A model generated the notes under the pieces. That model saw only the letters and a list, made by a program, of their open reading frames with translations. It had not been told where the DNA came from and searched no databases. The translations under genes and the position numbers were made by a program. This document shows positions 45,787 through 55,500 of a DNA stretch of 64,000 bases, in pieces (position 1 is the first letter of the stretch; the number at the start of each line of letters is the position of its first letter). The stretch is from HK1 sp965215295. Its GTDB lineage: Bacteria; Pseudomonadota; Gammaproteobacteria; HK1. The DNA lies in assembly GCA_965215295.1 (NCBI GenBank), contig OZ244045.1, forward strand, positions 2,046,001 through 2,110,000, in the 5' to 3' direction.

Positions 45787-46821
45787 ATGAACACAGGAAG
45801 CATCATCCGCCGCGGCGTCGCCGCCACGGTTGCCGCGGCCGCCTCGCTGGTGCTGGCGGCCGGCGCGCCGGCCGCCACCTTGACCGTGTACACCGCGGTC
45901 GAGGCCGAGGACCTCAAGAAGTACGCCGCGCGCTTCAACGAGGACCATCCCGACATCGAGATCAAGTGGGTCCGCGACTCCACCGGCATCGTCACCGCGA
46001 AGCTCCTCGCCGAGAAGGACAACCCCAGGGCCGATGTAATCTGGGGGCTGGCGGCGACGAGCCTGTTGCTCATGAAGTCGGAAGGCATGCTGCATCCCTA
46101 CCGGCCGAAGGGCGTCGAGCGGCTCGACCCGAGGTTCGTCGACAAGGACGACCCGCCGACGTGGACCGGCATGGACGCGTGGGTCGCGTCGGTGTGCGTG
46201 AACACGGTGGAGCAGGAGAAGCACGGGTTCCCGACACCGACGTCGTGGAAGGACCTCACCAGGCCCGAGTACAAGGGCCACGTCGCGATGCCGAACCCGA
46301 ACTCGTCCGGCACCGGCTTCCTCGACGTCTCTAGCTGGCTGCAGATGTTCGGCGAGGAAGGCGGCTGGCGGTTCATGGACGCGCTGCACGCGAACATCCA
46401 CCACTACACCCATTCGGGCTCCAAGCCGTGCAAGCAGGCGGCGCGCGGCGAGATCCCGATCGGCGTCTCGTTCGCGTTCCGCGGCGCGAAGTCGAAGGCG
46501 AAGGGCGCGCCGATCGACATCGTGATCCCATCGGAAGGCATCGGCTGGGACATGGAGGCCACCGCGATCGTGAAGGGGACCGGGAACCTCGAGGCGGCCA
46601 GGACCCTCGTCGACTGGTCGGTCACCGAGAAGGCCAACCGGCTGTACAACGAGGGCTACGCGGTCATCGCCATCCCGGAGCTCGCGAAGCCGGTGGAGCA
46701 TTTCCCCGACGGCATCCTCGAAGCGATGATCGACAACGACTTCGAGTTCGCGGCGAACAACCGCAAGCGCATCCTCGCCGAGTGGCAGAAGCGCTACGAC
46801 TCGAAGTCGGAGGCGAAGTAG
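45787..46821 (+). CDS. ABC transporter substrate-binding protein, 2-aminoethylphosphonate type
   Basis: This 344-residue periplasmic protein has a signal peptide (AATVAAAASLVLAAGAPA-A) followed by LTVYTAVEAEDLKKYAARFN, typical of the iron(III)/putrescine/aminoethylphosphonate binding branch. Further marks are PRADVIWGLAATSLLLMKSE and PNPNSSGTGFLDVSSWLQMF. The set of genes (this one, an ATPase, and one permease of double size) matches the putative 2-aminoethylphosphonate importer family; iron uptake by a related binding protein is the alternative. The ATG at 45787 has GAGAGGAG about eight bases upstream. It heads an operon with the ATPase and permease. Confidence 0.82.
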   Translation: MNTGSIIRRGVAATVAAAASLVLAAGAPAATLTVYTAVEAEDLKKYAARFNEDHPDIEIKWVRDSTGIVTAKLLAEKDNPRADVIWGLAATSLLLMKSEGMLHPYRPKGVERLDPRFVDKDDPPTWTGMDAWVASVCVNTVEQEKHGFPTPTSWKDLTRPEYKGHVAMPNPNSSGTGFLDVSSWLQMFGEEGGWRFMDALHANIHHYTHSGSKPCKQAARGEIPIGVSFAFRGAKSKAKGAPIDIVIPSEGIGWDMEATAIVKGTGNLEAARTLVDWSVTEKANRLYNEGYAVIAIPELAKPVEHFPDGILEAMIDNDFEFAANNRKRILAEWQKRYDSKSEAK

Positions 46822-46933
46822 CCGAGCGCCGTCCCGGAGCGGCACGAGGCCGGAGAGGCGCCCGCCCTCCGGCCTTGCGCGCCGCCCCGGGCGCCATGAG
46901 GGACGGCCCGGGCCGGACTCCCCCACCGACAGC

Positions 46934-48043
46934 ATGCATCCGACCAACCCCCCTTCGAACGCTCCCTATCTGCGCATCAGGCGCCTGACGAAGAAGTTCG
47001 GCGAGTTCACCGCGCTCGCCGACGTCTCGCTCGACGTCCGGGAGGGCGAGCTCGTGTGCTTCCTCGGCCCCTCGGGCTGCGGCAAGACCACGCTGCTGCG
47101 GGCGATCGCGGGGCTCGACATCCAGACCGCGGGCACCGTGGAACAGGCCGGCGCCGACATCTCCGCCCTCCCGCCGTCGGAGCGCGACTTCGGGATCGTG
47201 TTCCAGTCCTACGCCCTGTTCCCGAACATGACCGTCACGCGCAACGTCGCCTACGGGCTCGAAAACCAGAGGCGCTCGCGCACGGAGGTCCGGGACCGGG
47301 TGCGGGAGCTGCTCGCACTCGTGGGGCTCCCCGATCAGGGCGACAAGTACCCCGCCCAGCTCTCGGGCGGGCAGCAGCAGCGCATCGCGCTCGCCCGCGC
47401 CATCGCGACGTCGCCCGGCCTGCTGCTCCTCGACGAGCCGCTCTCGGCCCTCGACGCGAAGGTGAGGGTGCGCCTGCGGCACGAGGTGAAGGCGCTGCAA
47501 CGCCGGCTCGGCATCACCACCATCATGGTCACCCACGACCAGGAAGAGGCGTTGACGATGGCGGACCGCATCGTGGTGATGAACCACGGCGTGATCGAGC
47601 AGGTCGGCACCCCGACCGGGATCTACAGCGAGCCCGCGAGCGTGTTCGTCGCCGATTTCATCGGCACCATGAACTTCCTCGCCGCGGAGATCACCGGAGA
47701 TTCGGGAGTCAGAGTCGGCGGACTCATGCTGGCGTGCGATACGTCCGGCTTTTCCGTCGGTGAGCGGGTCACGGCCGCGATCAGGCCCGAGGACATCGCC
47801 CTCGAAGGCACCGGCAGCACCGAGACCGCCGATCGGGACAGCATCATCGACGCCACCGTCGACCACCTGGAATTCCTCGGCTCGTTCGTCCGCGCCGGGC
47901 TCGTGAGCGCCGGCGAGCGTCTGCTCCTGGACCTGCCCATCGCACAGATCCGCCGCTTCGACATGCAGGAAGGAAGCACCGTGCGGGCGGTGGTGCCGCG
48001 CGACGCAGTTCGCATCTACGCCGGTGCGCCCCCCGATGGCTGA
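46934..48043 (+). CDS. ABC transporter ATP-binding protein, 2-aminoethylphosphonate type
   Basis: This is a 369-residue ATPase of the spermidine/iron/phosphonate import class. It shows Walker A LGPSGCGKTTLLRA, the Q-loop FQSYALFPNMTVTRNVAYGL, the signature LSGGQQQRIALARA, Walker B LLLLDEPLSALDAK and the H-loop VTHDQEEALTMADRI. A C-terminal TOBE-like regulatory domain runs from about residue 240 to the end. The stop codon lies in the sequence gatggctga, where a second reading frame could start ATG GCT; the same junction recurs 141 bp downstream at the true permease start. It is cytoplasmic and drives the importer. Confidence 0.9.
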   Translation: MHPTNPPSNAPYLRIRRLTKKFGEFTALADVSLDVREGELVCFLGPSGCGKTTLLRAIAGLDIQTAGTVEQAGADISALPPSERDFGIVFQSYALFPNMTVTRNVAYGLENQRRSRTEVRDRVRELLALVGLPDQGDKYPAQLSGGQQQRIALARAIATSPGLLLLDEPLSALDAKVRVRLRHEVKALQRRLGITTIMVTHDQEEALTMADRIVVMNHGVIEQVGTPTGIYSEPASVFVADFIGTMNFLAAEITGDSGVRVGGLMLACDTSGFSVGERVTAAIRPEDIALEGTGSTETADRDSIIDATVDHLEFLGSFVRAGLVSAGERLLLDLPIAQIRRFDMQEGSTVRAVVPRDAVRIYAGAPPDG

Positions 48044-48110
48044 GGTCTTCCGACTGCTGAAGCGGTCCCCTGCACTCTCGCCGCACCGATCGGGCGCTGC
48101 GGTGTGAACG

Positions 48111-48185
48111 GGCAAGGCGCCGTGCGGTTGGTGGCGGTGCGAGACCTGGAACACGTCCACGCCGGAGCGCCCCCCGATGGCTGAA
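48111..48185 (+). pseudogene. duplicate of the ATPase C-terminus ahead of the permease start
   Basis: A short frame reads VRLVAVRDLEHVHAGAPPDG-stop, homologous to the ATPase ending VRAVVPRDAVRIYAGAPPDG-stop. Bases gcgccccccgatggctga are identical at both places, 141 bp apart. The copies differ enough that the downstream one probably derives from a paralogous ATPase gene. It overlaps the permease start (ATG at 48177), as the original ATPase stop would have done. Confidence 0.7.
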
Positions 48186-49880
48186 GCCGTCCTCGCCGCT
48201 CCGGCTCCGGCCGTCAGGCCACAGGTCAGCCGGGACGATTGGGCGATGCGCGCCTTCATCGGCGTGATCGGCCTCTACCTCGTCATCACCCTCGCGCTCC
48301 CGCTCTACACCATGATGTCGAAGAGCGTCCGCGACCACGATGGCGTGTTCGTGGGGCTTTCCAACTACCTGGAGTACTTCGGCACCCCCGCCCTCACCTG
48401 GTCCATCGGGAACAGCCTTCAGATCGCGACGATCACGACGCTCATCACCGTCACCATCGGGTTCACCTTCGCGTACGCGCTCACCCGGAGCTGCATCCCG
48501 CTGAAGGGGCTGTTCCAGTCGATCACGATGATCCCGATCCTGGTGCCGTCGCTGCTCCCCGGTATCGCGCTCGTCTACCTCTTCGGCACCCAGGGGCTGA
48601 TCAAGGAGCTGCTGTTCGGACACTCCATCTACGGCCCCATCGGCATCGTGATCGCGGAGGTGTTCTTCACCCTGCCGCACGCGATCATCATCCTGATCAC
48701 CTCGCTGTCCATCGCCGATGCCCGCCTGTACGAAGCGGCGGTCGCGCTCCGCGCGAGCCGGCTCAGAATATTCTTCACCGTGACCCTGCCCGGCTGCCGC
48801 TACGGCCTCATCAGCGCCGCGTTCGTGGTGTTCACCCTCGCCATTACCGATTTCGGTGCCCCCAAGGTCATCGGTGGCGATTTCAACGTGCTCGCCACCG
48901 ACGTCTACAAGCAGGTGATCGGGCAGCAGAACTTCGAGATGGGGGCGGTGGTGAGCGTGGTGCTCCTGATCCCGGCGGTGCTCGCGTTCACCATCGACCG
49001 CATCGTCCAGCGCCGTCAGGTCGCCCTGCTCTCGTCAAGTGCGGTCGCGCTGGACCCGAAGCCGCACCGCACCTTCGACGCCGCGATGCTCGGCTTCTGC
49101 CTGCTCGTGAGTGTCTTCCTCGTCGGCATGCTCGGGGTGTGCCAGTACGCCGCGCTGGTCAAGTTCTATCCCTACGACCTGAGCTTCGGCCTTCAGAACT
49201 ACGACTTCGACGTGATGGACGGTGGTGGCTGGGATTCGTACTGGAACTCGATTCGTCTGGCGAGCCTGACCGCCGTCTTCGGCACCGTCGTCGTCTTCGT
49301 CGGCGCCTTTCTCGTCGAGAAGGGCCGCGGCTTCCGGGCCGGGCGGACCCTGTTCCAGTTCCTCGCAATGATGCCGATGGCGGTCCCCGGGCTGGTGCTG
49401 GGGCTCGCCTACATCTTCTTCTTCAACCACCCGGACAACCCCCTCGGGTTCCTCTACCACACGATGGCGATCCTGGTGATCAGCACTATCGTCCACTTCT
49501 ACACCGTCGCCCACCTGACCGCGGTCACCGCGCTCAAGCAGATGGACCCCGAGTTCGAATCGGTCGCGGCATCGCTCAAGGCGCCGTTCTACAGGACGTT
49601 CTGGCGGGTGACGGTTCCGGTGTGCCTGCCCGCGATCCTCGACATCATGATCTACCTGTTCGTGAACGCGATGACGACGGTGTCCGCGGTGGTGTTCCTC
49701 TACGGCCCGGACACGACCCTCGCCTCCGTCGCGGTCCTCAACATGGACGATGCGGGCGACCTCGCTCCCGCCGCAGCCATGGGGATGATGATCTTCTACA
49801 CCGCGGCGTCGGTGCGTCTGGTGCACTACTTCGTGTCGAAGTTCCTGCAACGCCGGACCCAGGCCTGGCGCGTGCGGTGA
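48177..49880 (+). CDS. ABC transporter permease, double-length 2-aminoethylphosphonate type
   Basis: This 567-residue membrane protein is a fusion of two permease halves, each with a first helix, a periplasmic loop and a five-helix BPD core. The EAA-like loops are YEAAVALRASRLRIFFTVTL in half one and FESVAASLKAPFYRTFWRVT in half two; these contact the ATPase. The tandem architecture is that of the putative 2-aminoethylphosphonate and iron(III) importers. It starts at ATG 48177, inside the copy of the ATPase end, and its stop overlaps the MFS gene start (GTGA). Together with the preceding genes it completes one importer. Confidence 0.88.
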   Translation: MAEAVLAAPAPAVRPQVSRDDWAMRAFIGVIGLYLVITLALPLYTMMSKSVRDHDGVFVGLSNYLEYFGTPALTWSIGNSLQIATITTLITVTIGFTFAYALTRSCIPLKGLFQSITMIPILVPSLLPGIALVYLFGTQGLIKELLFGHSIYGPIGIVIAEVFFTLPHAIIILITSLSIADARLYEAAVALRASRLRIFFTVTLPGCRYGLISAAFVVFTLAITDFGAPKVIGGDFNVLATDVYKQVIGQQNFEMGAVVSVVLLIPAVLAFTIDRIVQRRQVALLSSSAVALDPKPHRTFDAAMLGFCLLVSVFLVGMLGVCQYAALVKFYPYDLSFGLQNYDFDVMDGGGWDSYWNSIRLASLTAVFGTVVVFVGAFLVEKGRGFRAGRTLFQFLAMMPMAVPGLVLGLAYIFFFNHPDNPLGFLYHTMAILVISTIVHFYTVAHLTAVTALKQMDPEFESVAASLKAPFYRTFWRVTVPVCLPAILDIMIYLFVNAMTTVSAVVFLYGPDTTLASVAVLNMDDAGDLAPAAAMGMMIFYTAASVRLVHYFVSKFLQRRTQAWRVR

Positions 49881-51109
49881 GAGGCCGGCGGCAGCTCGTC
49901 GTCGCCACCGTCGCGCTCGCGGTCGCGAGCTTCGGCCACGGGCTCACGATGCCGCTCCTCTCGCTGGTGCTCGACCACCAGGGGGTCGACGAGACCCTCA
50001 TCGGGCTGAACACCGGCGCCTACTTCATCGCGGTCTTCGCGGTCGCTCCGCTTGCGACCCGTCTGCTGCGGGCCCGCGGTCCGGCGCTGCTGATGCTGGC
50101 GTCCATACTCGCGACGGCGGCGCTGCTCGTGCTGCTGCGCGCCTTCCCGAACGTATGGCTCTGGTTCCCGTTGCGCTTCGCGCTCGGGATGGCGGCGAGC
50201 TTCCTGTGGATCGCGGGCGAGGCGTGGGTGAACCACGAGGCGGACGAAGCCCGCCGGGGCCGCATCATCGCGATCTTCGGCGTCGTCGTGTCCGCCGGCT
50301 TCGCCCTGGGACCGATGATCCTGTCGATGACCGGCACCGGCGGATGGGCGCCGTTCCTGATCACCAGCGCCGTGCTGCTCGTCGCCGCGGCGGTGCTCGC
50401 CACCGCGCTCGGCTCGTCCCCGAAGCTCAGGGGAAAGACCGGGCCGCTCGCGCGCTACGTGCTCCTCGCGCCGGTGGCGATGTTCGGGTACTTCGTGTTC
50501 GCCGCCGGCGACGCGGTGCTGCTGACCTTCCTCCCGATCTACGCGTCGGGGATCGGGCTCGAGGAGGTGAACGCGGTCCGCCTGCTCGCCGTGCTCGCGG
50601 TCGGCAGCATGGCGTTGCAGTATCCGATCGGATGGCTCGCGGACCGCACCGACAATCACGCGATCCTCGCCGCCATCGGGGTCGCGCTGCTCGCAGGCTC
50701 CGCGGCGCTTCCGTGGGTGCTGCCGCACGCCATGATCGGCGCCGTGTTCATGTTCTTCTACGGCGGCGCGCTCGGCGGGCTCTATACGATGTCCCTGATA
50801 CTGCTCGGCCGGCAGTTCAAGGGCGCCGACCTGAGCGCCGCATCCGCGATGCTCAGCGTGATGTTCTGCATCGGCGCGTTCATCTGGCCACCGCTGGGAG
50901 GCGCCGTGATGGAGCACTTCGGCGAACGCGCGATGCCCGTCTCCCTCGTCATCGCCTACGCCGTGTTCCTGCCGATCGTGCTCGCGGCGTGGATCCGCGG
51001 TCCTTCATCCGCGCGCCCCGCCCGCCTTCCCGCCGGCGCAACGGCAGCAACCGAAAGCCCGGTTCGAGGGGATTCCGGCGGTCCGGGAAACAATCGGGAC
51101 ACACCTTGA
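49877..51109 (+). CDS. major facilitator superfamily transporter
   Basis: This 410-residue protein with about 12 hydrophobic segments starts at GTG 49877 inside the permease stop (GTGA). Its opening VVATVALAVASFGHGLTMPL and LVLDHQGVDETLIGLNTGAY, and its loop GWLADRTDNHAILAAIGVAL, fit the MFS of the YcaD/sugar-efflux-like type. The C-terminal ~40 residues after helix 12 are polar and unconserved. Being translationally coupled to the importer, it may export a breakdown product or serve as a second uptake route; the substrate is not evident. Confidence 0.88.
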   Translation: MRGRRQLVVATVALAVASFGHGLTMPLLSLVLDHQGVDETLIGLNTGAYFIAVFAVAPLATRLLRARGPALLMLASILATAALLVLLRAFPNVWLWFPLRFALGMAASFLWIAGEAWVNHEADEARRGRIIAIFGVVVSAGFALGPMILSMTGTGGWAPFLITSAVLLVAAAVLATALGSSPKLRGKTGPLARYVLLAPVAMFGYFVFAAGDAVLLTFLPIYASGIGLEEVNAVRLLAVLAVGSMALQYPIGWLADRTDNHAILAAIGVALLAGSAALPWVLPHAMIGAVFMFFYGGALGGLYTMSLILLGRQFKGADLSAASAMLSVMFCIGAFIWPPLGGAVMEHFGERAMPVSLVIAYAVFLPIVLAAWIRGPSSARPARLPAGATAATESPVRGDSGGPGNNRDTP

Positions 51110-51300
51110 CCGGGCCGCCGGGCGGTCCGGAAAGGTGGAGCCGCACCGGTCCCCGGCCCGGATTCCTCACCGGATCGCGAAGCGAGGGCGCGCAGTACTT
51201 GACGGTACGTCGAGTACCCTGGCTGCATTCAACGCAGTCGATGCCGGTCGATCCGCGTCCACAGCCGTGAGATGGGGAGAAATCCGGGCTGGTCCCGCGC

Positions 51301-53721
51301 TCAGCCGCGCATCCGCTCTCCTTCCGGATCGACGGGTGGCCGGTCGAGCCGGCGCGCGGGGCGGGGCCTGCCGATCACCTCCACGTCGAAGGGGGCGTTG
51401 GATGCGGCCGCGTCGCCGCGGACGTACCCGAGGGCGAGGGTCTTGCCGATGGTGTGGCCATACCCGCCCGACGTGAGGTAGCCCACGCACTCACCGTCGC
51501 GCAGCACCGGCTCCCCACCCCACGGATCGGCGTCCTCGGCATCGATCTCGAACAGCGTCAGGCGCTCGGCCGGCTCGCGCCCGGCCGTCCGCAGCGCGGC
51601 GTCGCGCCCGACGAACTCGTCCTTGTCGAGCTTGACGAACCGCCCGAGTCCGGCCTGGAACGGGTCGTAGTCCGGGGACAGCTCCCGTCCCCATCCCGCA
51701 AACCCCTTCTCGAGACGCAACGAGCCGAGGGCGCGCATACCGGCGTGGCGAAGCGCGAGATCGGCGCCCTCCCGGCGCAGCGCAAGCAGGAGCGGGATCT
51801 GGTGCTCGGGGGGGAGGTACAGCTCGTAGCCGAGCTCGCCGGAGTACGAGACCCGCAGCACGATGACGTCCGGCGTCGGACCGACCTGCATCCGGGCGCC
51901 GGTGAAGAACGGCAGCGCTTCGTTCGACACGTCGCGGTCGGCAAGCCGCTCCAGCAGGTCCCGGGCTCGCGGTCCCGCGATCGCGAAGCCCGCGAGCCGC
52001 GTCATCATCGATTCGAGCGCGACGCCGGCCGCCGGCAGCCACCGCTCCCACCAGCGCAGGTGAAAGCGCTCGGTGCTGCCCGCCCCGACCAGGAAGTATT
52101 CCTCCGGGCCGAGCCGGGTGACGCTGAAGTCCCCGATGATGCGCCCGGCCTCGTTCAGCATCGGGGTCAGCACGATGCGCCCGTCCTCGCGCGGCATGCG
52201 GTTGGCCATGACCCGGTCGAGCCATTCGCACGCCCGCGGCCCGCGCACGGAGAACTTGCCGTAGATCGACGTCTCGAACAGCCCCGCCGACGTCCGCACC
52301 GCGCGCGCCTCCTCCCCCACCGGGCCGAACCAGTTCGGGCGGTGGAAGGTCAGGGCGTCCCTCGCCTCCACTCCCTTCGGCGCGTACCACAGCGGATACT
52401 CGTAGCCCCAGCTCGCCCCGAACACCGCGCCCGCCTCCTTCAGCAGCGGATAGATCGGCGTGGTGCGCACCGGACGCCCCGCATCGCGCTCCTCGTAGGG
52501 GTAGTGGGTCTGGAAGCGCGTGGAATACATGTCGGCGGTGCGGGCCATGGTGTACGCGCGGCCCGCCCAGTCGCCGTACCGGGCCACGTCCCACATGAAG
52601 AAGTCGAGGCCCGGATCGCCGTTCGCCATCCATTCGGTGAGCACCTTGCCGATCGCGCCGGCCTGGCTGAACGCGGTCATCACCCCGCACGCGCACCAGT
52701 AGTTGCGCAAGCCCGGCACCGGGCCGACGAGCGGGTTGAGGTCCGGGGAGAAGATCATCGGGCCGTTCACCACCCGCTTGATCCCCGCACGGCCGAGCAC
52801 CGGCACGCTCTCCACCGCCTGCGCCATGTTGTGCTCCATGCGGGCGACGTCGTCGGGCAGCAGCTCGTGGCCGAAGTCCCGGGGGGTGCCGTCCACCGAC
52901 CAGTGCGTGCACGGCGACTCGTAGACGCCGAGCAGCAGCCCCTGCCCTTCCTGGCGCATGTAGAACCCCGCATCCGCGTCGTTGATCATCGGAAGCTCCC
53001 GCTCCATCGCCTCGATCTCGGGGATCGGCTCGGTGACGAGGTAGTGGTGCTCGACCGGCATCAGGGGCAGTCGGATTCCGGCAAGCGCCGCCACTTCCCG
53101 CGCCCACAGTCCCGCCGCGTTCACCACCTGCTCCGCGACGACGGTGCCGTGCGTCGTCACCACCTCCCACGTGCCGTCGCGTCGCGGATTGGTCTCCAGT
53201 ACCGGGCAATGACGCACGATCTCGGCGCCGCGGGCGCGGGCGCCCTTCGCGAATGCGTGGGTAACGCCGCTCGGATCGATGTGCCCGCGGTCCGTGTCGT
53301 ACAGGACGCCCTCCACACCGGAGAGATCGAGGATCGGAACGAGGGTCCGGGCCTCCGACTCGTCGAGCCAGCGCGGCGTGAAGCCCACCCGGCGCGCTTT
53401 CGAGCGAAACAGCTCCAGCTCTTCCATGCGCCGCCCGGTGCGCCCGAGCATCACTCCGCCCACGTGGTGAAAGCCGCACGACTGGCCGGTCTCCGCCTCG
53501 AGTTCCGGATAGAGCTCGAACGAGTACCGGTGCAGCCAGGTCATGGTCGCGTTCGCCGCCAGTGCGGCGGTGGCGCCCGCCGCGTGCCACGTCGACCCCG
53601 ACGTCAGCTCGCTGCGTTCGATGAGCAGGCAGTCGTCCCGGCCGGCGCTCGCCAAGTGGTAGAGCACGCTGCAGCCGGTGACGCCGCCGCCGATGACGAC
53701 GACTCGGGCATGGGTTCTCAT
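51301..53721 (-). CDS. FAD-dependent dimethylglycine/sarcosine-type dehydrogenase with GcvT domain
   Basis: This is an 806-residue two-domain enzyme. It starts at ATG 53721, with gaggag 12 bases upstream. The dinucleotide fold VVVIGGGVTGCSVLYHLASA opens the DAO-type domain (to ~residue 430), which includes HVGGVMLGRTGRRMEELELF and IDPSGVTHAFAKGARARGAE. The rest is GcvT-like, with YSGELGYELYLPPEHQIPLL and TSGGYGHTIGKTLALGYVRG. The family oxidatively demethylates dimethylglycine, sarcosine or related compounds and transfers formaldehyde to folate. It resembles the partial gene at the left end of the window. An SDR is encoded upstream on the same strand (gap ~100 bp) and may be co-transcribed. 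Confidence 0.88.
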   Translation of the reverse strand: MRTHARVVVIGGGVTGCSVLYHLASAGRDDCLLIERSELTSGSTWHAAGATAALAANATMTWLHRYSFELYPELEAETGQSCGFHHVGGVMLGRTGRRMEELELFRSKARRVGFTPRWLDESEARTLVPILDLSGVEGVLYDTDRGHIDPSGVTHAFAKGARARGAEIVRHCPVLETNPRRDGTWEVVTTHGTVVAEQVVNAAGLWAREVAALAGIRLPLMPVEHHYLVTEPIPEIEAMERELPMINDADAGFYMRQEGQGLLLGVYESPCTHWSVDGTPRDFGHELLPDDVARMEHNMAQAVESVPVLGRAGIKRVVNGPMIFSPDLNPLVGPVPGLRNYWCACGVMTAFSQAGAIGKVLTEWMANGDPGLDFFMWDVARYGDWAGRAYTMARTADMYSTRFQTHYPYEERDAGRPVRTTPIYPLLKEAGAVFGASWGYEYPLWYAPKGVEARDALTFHRPNWFGPVGEEARAVRTSAGLFETSIYGKFSVRGPRACEWLDRVMANRMPREDGRIVLTPMLNEAGRIIGDFSVTRLGPEEYFLVGAGSTERFHLRWWERWLPAAGVALESMMTRLAGFAIAGPRARDLLERLADRDVSNEALPFFTGARMQVGPTPDVIVLRVSYSGELGYELYLPPEHQIPLLLALRREGADLALRHAGMRALGSLRLEKGFAGWGRELSPDYDPFQAGLGRFVKLDKDEFVGRDAALRTAGREPAERLTLFEIDAEDADPWGGEPVLRDGECVGYLTSGGYGHTIGKTLALGYVRGDAAASNAPFDVEVIGRPRPARRLDRPPVDPEGERMRG

Positions 53722-53823
53722 GGGGACGGGGCTCTCCTCGGATCGGTCCTCCGCGGGCGCACCGGAGGGTGGGGTGCGCGACGCGCGGGGCGTGTTGCGA
53801 TTGTCGCATGGCGAGGCATGCGC

Positions 53824-54624
53824 CTATCCGATCCGGCAGCCTGTGCCTCCATCGACCGGCAACGCGACGCCGGTGACGAAGCGGGCTTCGTCGGAGGCGA
53901 GGTAGAGGGCGGCGTACGCGACGTCCCACGCGGTGCCCATCCTTCCGCCGAGCGGCACGCGGGCGTCGCGCTCCGCCGCGACCTCCTCGCGCGGGCGGTT
54001 CCAAGCGCGGGCCCGGGTATCCACCGCCATCGGCGTATCCATGATCCCGGGCAGGATGACGTTGGCGCGGATCCCGTGCTCCGCGTTCTGGATGGCGATC
54101 TGCCGCGTGAACTCCACCATCCCGATCTTGCTCGCCTTGTACGCGACCCAAGGATAGCACTCGATCGCGGCGATCGAGGAAATGTTGACGATCGCCCCGC
54201 CCCGCTGCTCCCGCATGATCGGGATCGCGTGCTTGCACGCCATGACCGCGCCGCGCAGATTCACCGCCATCACCCGATCGAATGCTTCCTCGGTGATCTC
54301 GGTCACCTCCGCGTCGCCGCCCGCGACGCTGATCCCGACGTTGTTGTGCACGATGTCGAGCCGGCCCCACCGCTCCCGGCATTCCCGGATGGCCGCCGCG
54401 ATCTGCGCCTCGCGGGTCACGTCCGCCTCGAACGCCGCCGCCTCGCCGCCCTCCCTCGCGATCATCCCGGCCGTCTCCTCGGCCGAGGCAGGATCGCGGT
54501 CCACGCACAGCACCCTGGCGCCTTCGCGCGCGAAGAGCAGCGCAACGGCGCGACCGTTGCCCACGCCCTGACCCGGGCTCTGTCCCGCCCCGACGATGAC
54601 CGCGGTCTTCCCCTTCAGCCGCAT
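53824..54624 (-). CDS. SDR family oxidoreductase
   Basis: This is a 266-residue classical short-chain dehydrogenase. It shows the cofactor motif VGAGQSPGQGVGNGRAVALL (a slightly extended TGxxxGxG), the HNNVGIS variant of NNAG, IVNISSIAAIECYPW, the catalytic YKASK and a PG motif (VILPGIMDTPMA). A gaggagg site lies six bases before the ATG. It is complete, unlike the SDR relic at 15466. It precedes the dehydrogenase at 51301-53721 on the same strand and may oxidise an alcohol or ketone in the same route; the substrate is unknown. Confidence 0.9.
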   Translation of the reverse strand: MRLKGKTAVIVGAGQSPGQGVGNGRAVALLFAREGARVLCVDRDPASAEETAGMIAREGGEAAAFEADVTREAQIAAAIRECRERWGRLDIVHNNVGISVAGGDAEVTEITEEAFDRVMAVNLRGAVMACKHAIPIMREQRGGAIVNISSIAAIECYPWVAYKASKIGMVEFTRQIAIQNAEHGIRANVILPGIMDTPMAVDTRARAWNRPREEVAAERDARVPLGGRMGTAWDVAYAALYLASDEARFVTGVALPVDGGTGCRIG

Positions 54625-55024
54625 CGTTCCCTCCTCGTATCGATCGACGGACGGCGGGCGGACGGTGTTCCGCCGACCCGACGCCCGTCTCCGGTTGATC
54701 GAGATCCCCGCTCTCGATGTCTGCCGTGAAAATATACTCGGGAAGGGCGATGTCCGGGATGTCCGGGGAGCGCGGGCGGAGAGGGCATCGCCAATGGGGG
54801 CGGGACGGCCGCGCAGCCGGGAGCATCGTCTTCGCGACGCCGGATCTTTTCATGCGCGGGGCGAGTCGGTCCTTCCGGGAGTGCTTCGCGCCGTTGCACC
54901 AGTGCCTCCACCGCGTGCGCTACCATGCGATGAAGACCTCGATCGCCCGCGCAGGTCGCGGGCGTCTCTGCCTCACGAAGTCCAGGCAACGGGAGCTCGG
55001 CCGCCGCATCCGGCCCGAACCGGC
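54625..55024. other. intergenic region, no gene recognised
   Basis: This 400-bp stretch separates the leftward SDR from the rightward ruvX and should hold promoters for both. A locally AT-rich piece (gtgaaaatatactcgg, about 54726-54741) is the best candidate -10 area. A plus-strand frame starting at 54717 (MSAVKIYSGRAMSGM) stays open to ruvX but has no recognisable family. Confidence 0.4.
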
Positions 55025-55492
55025 ATGACGAACAAGACGGAGACGTTGATCGCGTTCGACTTCGGCGAGAAACGGATCGGGATCGCGACCGGACAGACCG
55101 TGACCCGCACCGCGACGCCGCTCGAGACGATCCCGGTCCAGGGGGGGAAACCGGACTGGAACGCCATCGACCGGCTCGTCGACGCCTGGAAGCCCGACGC
55201 GCTCGTGGTCGGACTGCCGCTCAACATGGACGGCACCGAGCAGTGGATCACCGCGCACGCGCGCCGGTTCGCGAACCGTCTGCGCGCGCGCTCGGGGCTT
55301 CCGGTCCACCTCGCCGACGAGCGGCTCTCCACCCGTGAGGCATGGACCCGCCTCGTCGAGAGCGGCGCGCGCCGCGACGGCCCCGATCCGGTCGCGGCGC
55401 AGGTCATCCTGGAGGGATGGTTCGCCGAGTCCGACCGTCGCGAACAACGCACGGGAGACCGGCACGAAGCGGCGGAACCCGATCCGGCGTAG
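55025..55492 (+). CDS. ruvX: Holliday junction resolvase-like RuvX/YqgF
   Basis: This 155-residue RNase H-fold protein has the opening LIAFDFGEKRIGIATGQTVT, then WKPDALVVGLPLNMDGTEQW, VHLADERLSTREAW and the final DPVAAQVILEGWF, in the order and spacing of RuvX/YqgF. The acidic residues in DFGEKR, ADER and DPVAAQ are the expected catalytic set. The protein is implicated in pre-16S rRNA 5' processing and is often next to yqgE, which is not seen here. The ATG at 55025 gives the normal start. A 73-bp tandem repeat follows its stop. Confidence 0.92.
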   Translation: MTNKTETLIAFDFGEKRIGIATGQTVTRTATPLETIPVQGGKPDWNAIDRLVDAWKPDALVVGLPLNMDGTEQWITAHARRFANRLRARSGLPVHLADERLSTREAWTRLVESGARRDGPDPVAAQVILEGWFAESDRREQRTGDRHEAAEPDPA

Positions 55493-55500
55493 CCGGAGCC

